DNA of 14,171 nt from Ignavibacteriaceae bacterium (GTDB lineage Bacteria > Bacteroidota > Ignavibacteria > Ignavibacteriales > Ignavibacteriaceae), in the NCBI GenBank assembly GCA_025449775.1, contig JANWIS010000127.1, positions 1 through 14,171 on the forward strand, in the 5' to 3' direction. Below, in pieces: positions 13,454 through 14,171 of the stretch (position 1 is its first letter; every line of letters starts with the position of its first letter). The notes under the pieces were generated by a model. That model searched no databases and was not told the DNA's origin. It was given only the letters and a program-made list of their open reading frames with translations. Both the position numbers and the translations under genes were made by a program.

Positions 13454-14171
13454 TTAATCTTTCTTTCTTTTGAAGTATTTCCAGTAAATATAAAATGGTA
13501 ATCCTGTCATTATTAAAGCTGTGCCCATTGCAGCATTTTCAGTATCCGAGATTACTGAGTTCATCAAAAAAATAAATGAGAAAATAATAAAGAACCAGAT
13601 TGTATATGGATAACCGATAACCCGGTATGGTCTTGGTGCATCAGGCATTTTTTTTCTGAGCACAATAACACCAAGTGCAGTGAGCAGATAAAAAAACCAG
13701 GTTGCAAAAATTACGTAATCGGTTATTGTATCGAATGAACCGGTCGTAACAAGCAGACTCGAAACAATTCCTTGCAAAACGAGTGAAGTATGCGGCGTTG
13801 CAAAACGTGGATGCACTTTCCCAATCCAGTTGAAAAACATTTTGCTTTGAGCCATTGCAAACGGAACTCTTGCACTCGACATTAAGCTTCCGTTCAATGC
13901 ACCGAAAGTTGAAACGATAACCGCAATAGAAATTATTGAGCCGCCGTAACTTCCAAATATCTTTTCGGCTGCAGCTGCTGCAACCAAAGGTGATTTTGCA
14001 ATTTCATCAATCGGCATAATATATAAGTAAGCAATGTTTATAAACACATATAACACGATAACAATTAAAGTCCCATATAATAAAGCAAGAGGAATATTTC
14101 TTTTGGGATTTTTAACTTAGCCTGAAATAAAAGTTACATTGTTCCATCCGTCATAAGCCCAGAAAGCGCCG
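13454..14171 (-). pseudogene. APC-family amino-acid permease, interrupted by in-frame TAA (partial)
   Basis: Reading the minus strand from the window edge, one frame gives GAFWAYDGWNNVTFISG, then a TAA stop (14117-14119), then VKNPKRNIPLALLYGT and a further ~200 residues to the stop at 13454. The two parts join seamlessly into the well-known APC-superfamily motif (DGWNN..., GE-xKNPxRNIP); the stop sits where Glu is expected, one base from GAA. The downstream part has several membrane helices (for example IVIVLYVFINIAYLYIM, IISIAVIVSTFGALNGSLM, YVIFATWFFYLLTALGVIVL, TIWFFIIFSFIFLMNSVI) and family motifs SSARVPFAMA and PDAPRPYRVIGYP, ending in a Lys-rich tail. A GTG at 14056 could start a 200-residue product, but it would lack the first half of the transporter and begin mid-helix. 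If intact, it would import amino acids (LAT/permease type) through the inner membrane. It could be a real nonsense mutation or a base error. The 5' end is outside the window. Confidence 0.8.

Noticed and set aside
13454..14056. GTG 14056 as a genuine start of a short 200-residue transporter
   Set aside because: The same frame upstream encodes the conserved APC motif up to and beyond the TAA at 14117, so this is a fragment of a longer gene, not an independent small protein.
1..14171. A novel defence, toxin-antitoxin or mobile system
   Set aside because: No nuclease, reverse transcriptase, transposase, integrase, tRNA boundary or toxin-like small gene pair is seen; the window looks like ordinary chromosomal content with surface and signalling genes.

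Overview
The window reads as a piece of a chromosome from the Ignavibacteria (Bacteroidota/Chlorobi side of the tree), probably a free-living heterotroph. This is inferred, not measured. Three genes end in the ~85-residue type IX secretion (T9SS) sorting tail with the wording usual in that group (NYPNPFNPST, DVLGNEVATLVNEEK, SGIYYYQ, TKKLVLMK). The DNA is AT-rich and Lys/Glu/Asn-heavy. Secreted proteins are abundant, and a sigma / membrane protein / DUF4252-like operon and a cyclase-TolB-TPR protein are present. Most of the secreted-protein genes have good Shine-Dalgarno sites (AAGGAGG or GGGAGG).

Layout. (1) 2-2095 (+): the end of a very long coiled-coil protein whose beginning lies outside the window. 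(2) 2193-3530 (+): an exported GH13 alpha-amylase-family enzyme with all catalytic residues. (3) 3637-5839 (+): a tight four-gene operon of ECF sigma factor, single-pass membrane protein (probable anti-sigma factor), exported DUF4252-like protein and lipoprotein DUF4252-like paralogue. An ECF-type promoter candidate lies just before the first ATG and a clear hairpin/T-run terminator follows the last gene. (4) 5910-8000 (-): a class III nucleotide cyclase fused through a transmembrane helix to a TolB-like domain and TPRs, convergent with the operon. (5) 8304-13449 (+): three consecutive T9SS cargo proteins with three different propeller-type repeat architectures (BNR/Ycf48-like, SBBP, FG-GAP/integrin-like). 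(6) 13454-14171 (-): the C-terminal two thirds of an APC-family amino-acid permease, interrupted by an in-frame TAA.

How the parts relate. The ECF operon looks like a self-contained, autoregulated envelope-response switch: sigma factor, membrane-bound partner, and two exported proteins that could sense or buffer a signal. The three propeller proteins are probably secreted or surface-anchored by the T9SS. The amylase would degrade alpha-glucans outside the cytoplasm, and the cyclase could couple a signal to cyclic-nucleotide signalling. No link between these blocks beyond proximity is visible.

Most notable points: a TGTAACA-N16-CGTC promoter overlapping a perfect 9-bp inverted repeat; a GC-rich double palindrome inserted in frame (10 extra residues) in the sorting tail of the FG-GAP protein; the nonsense codon in the permease; and the missing canonical purine-selecting residues in the cyclase. 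I did not find a CRISPR array, tRNA or rRNA gene, transposase, phage gene or recognisable defence system.
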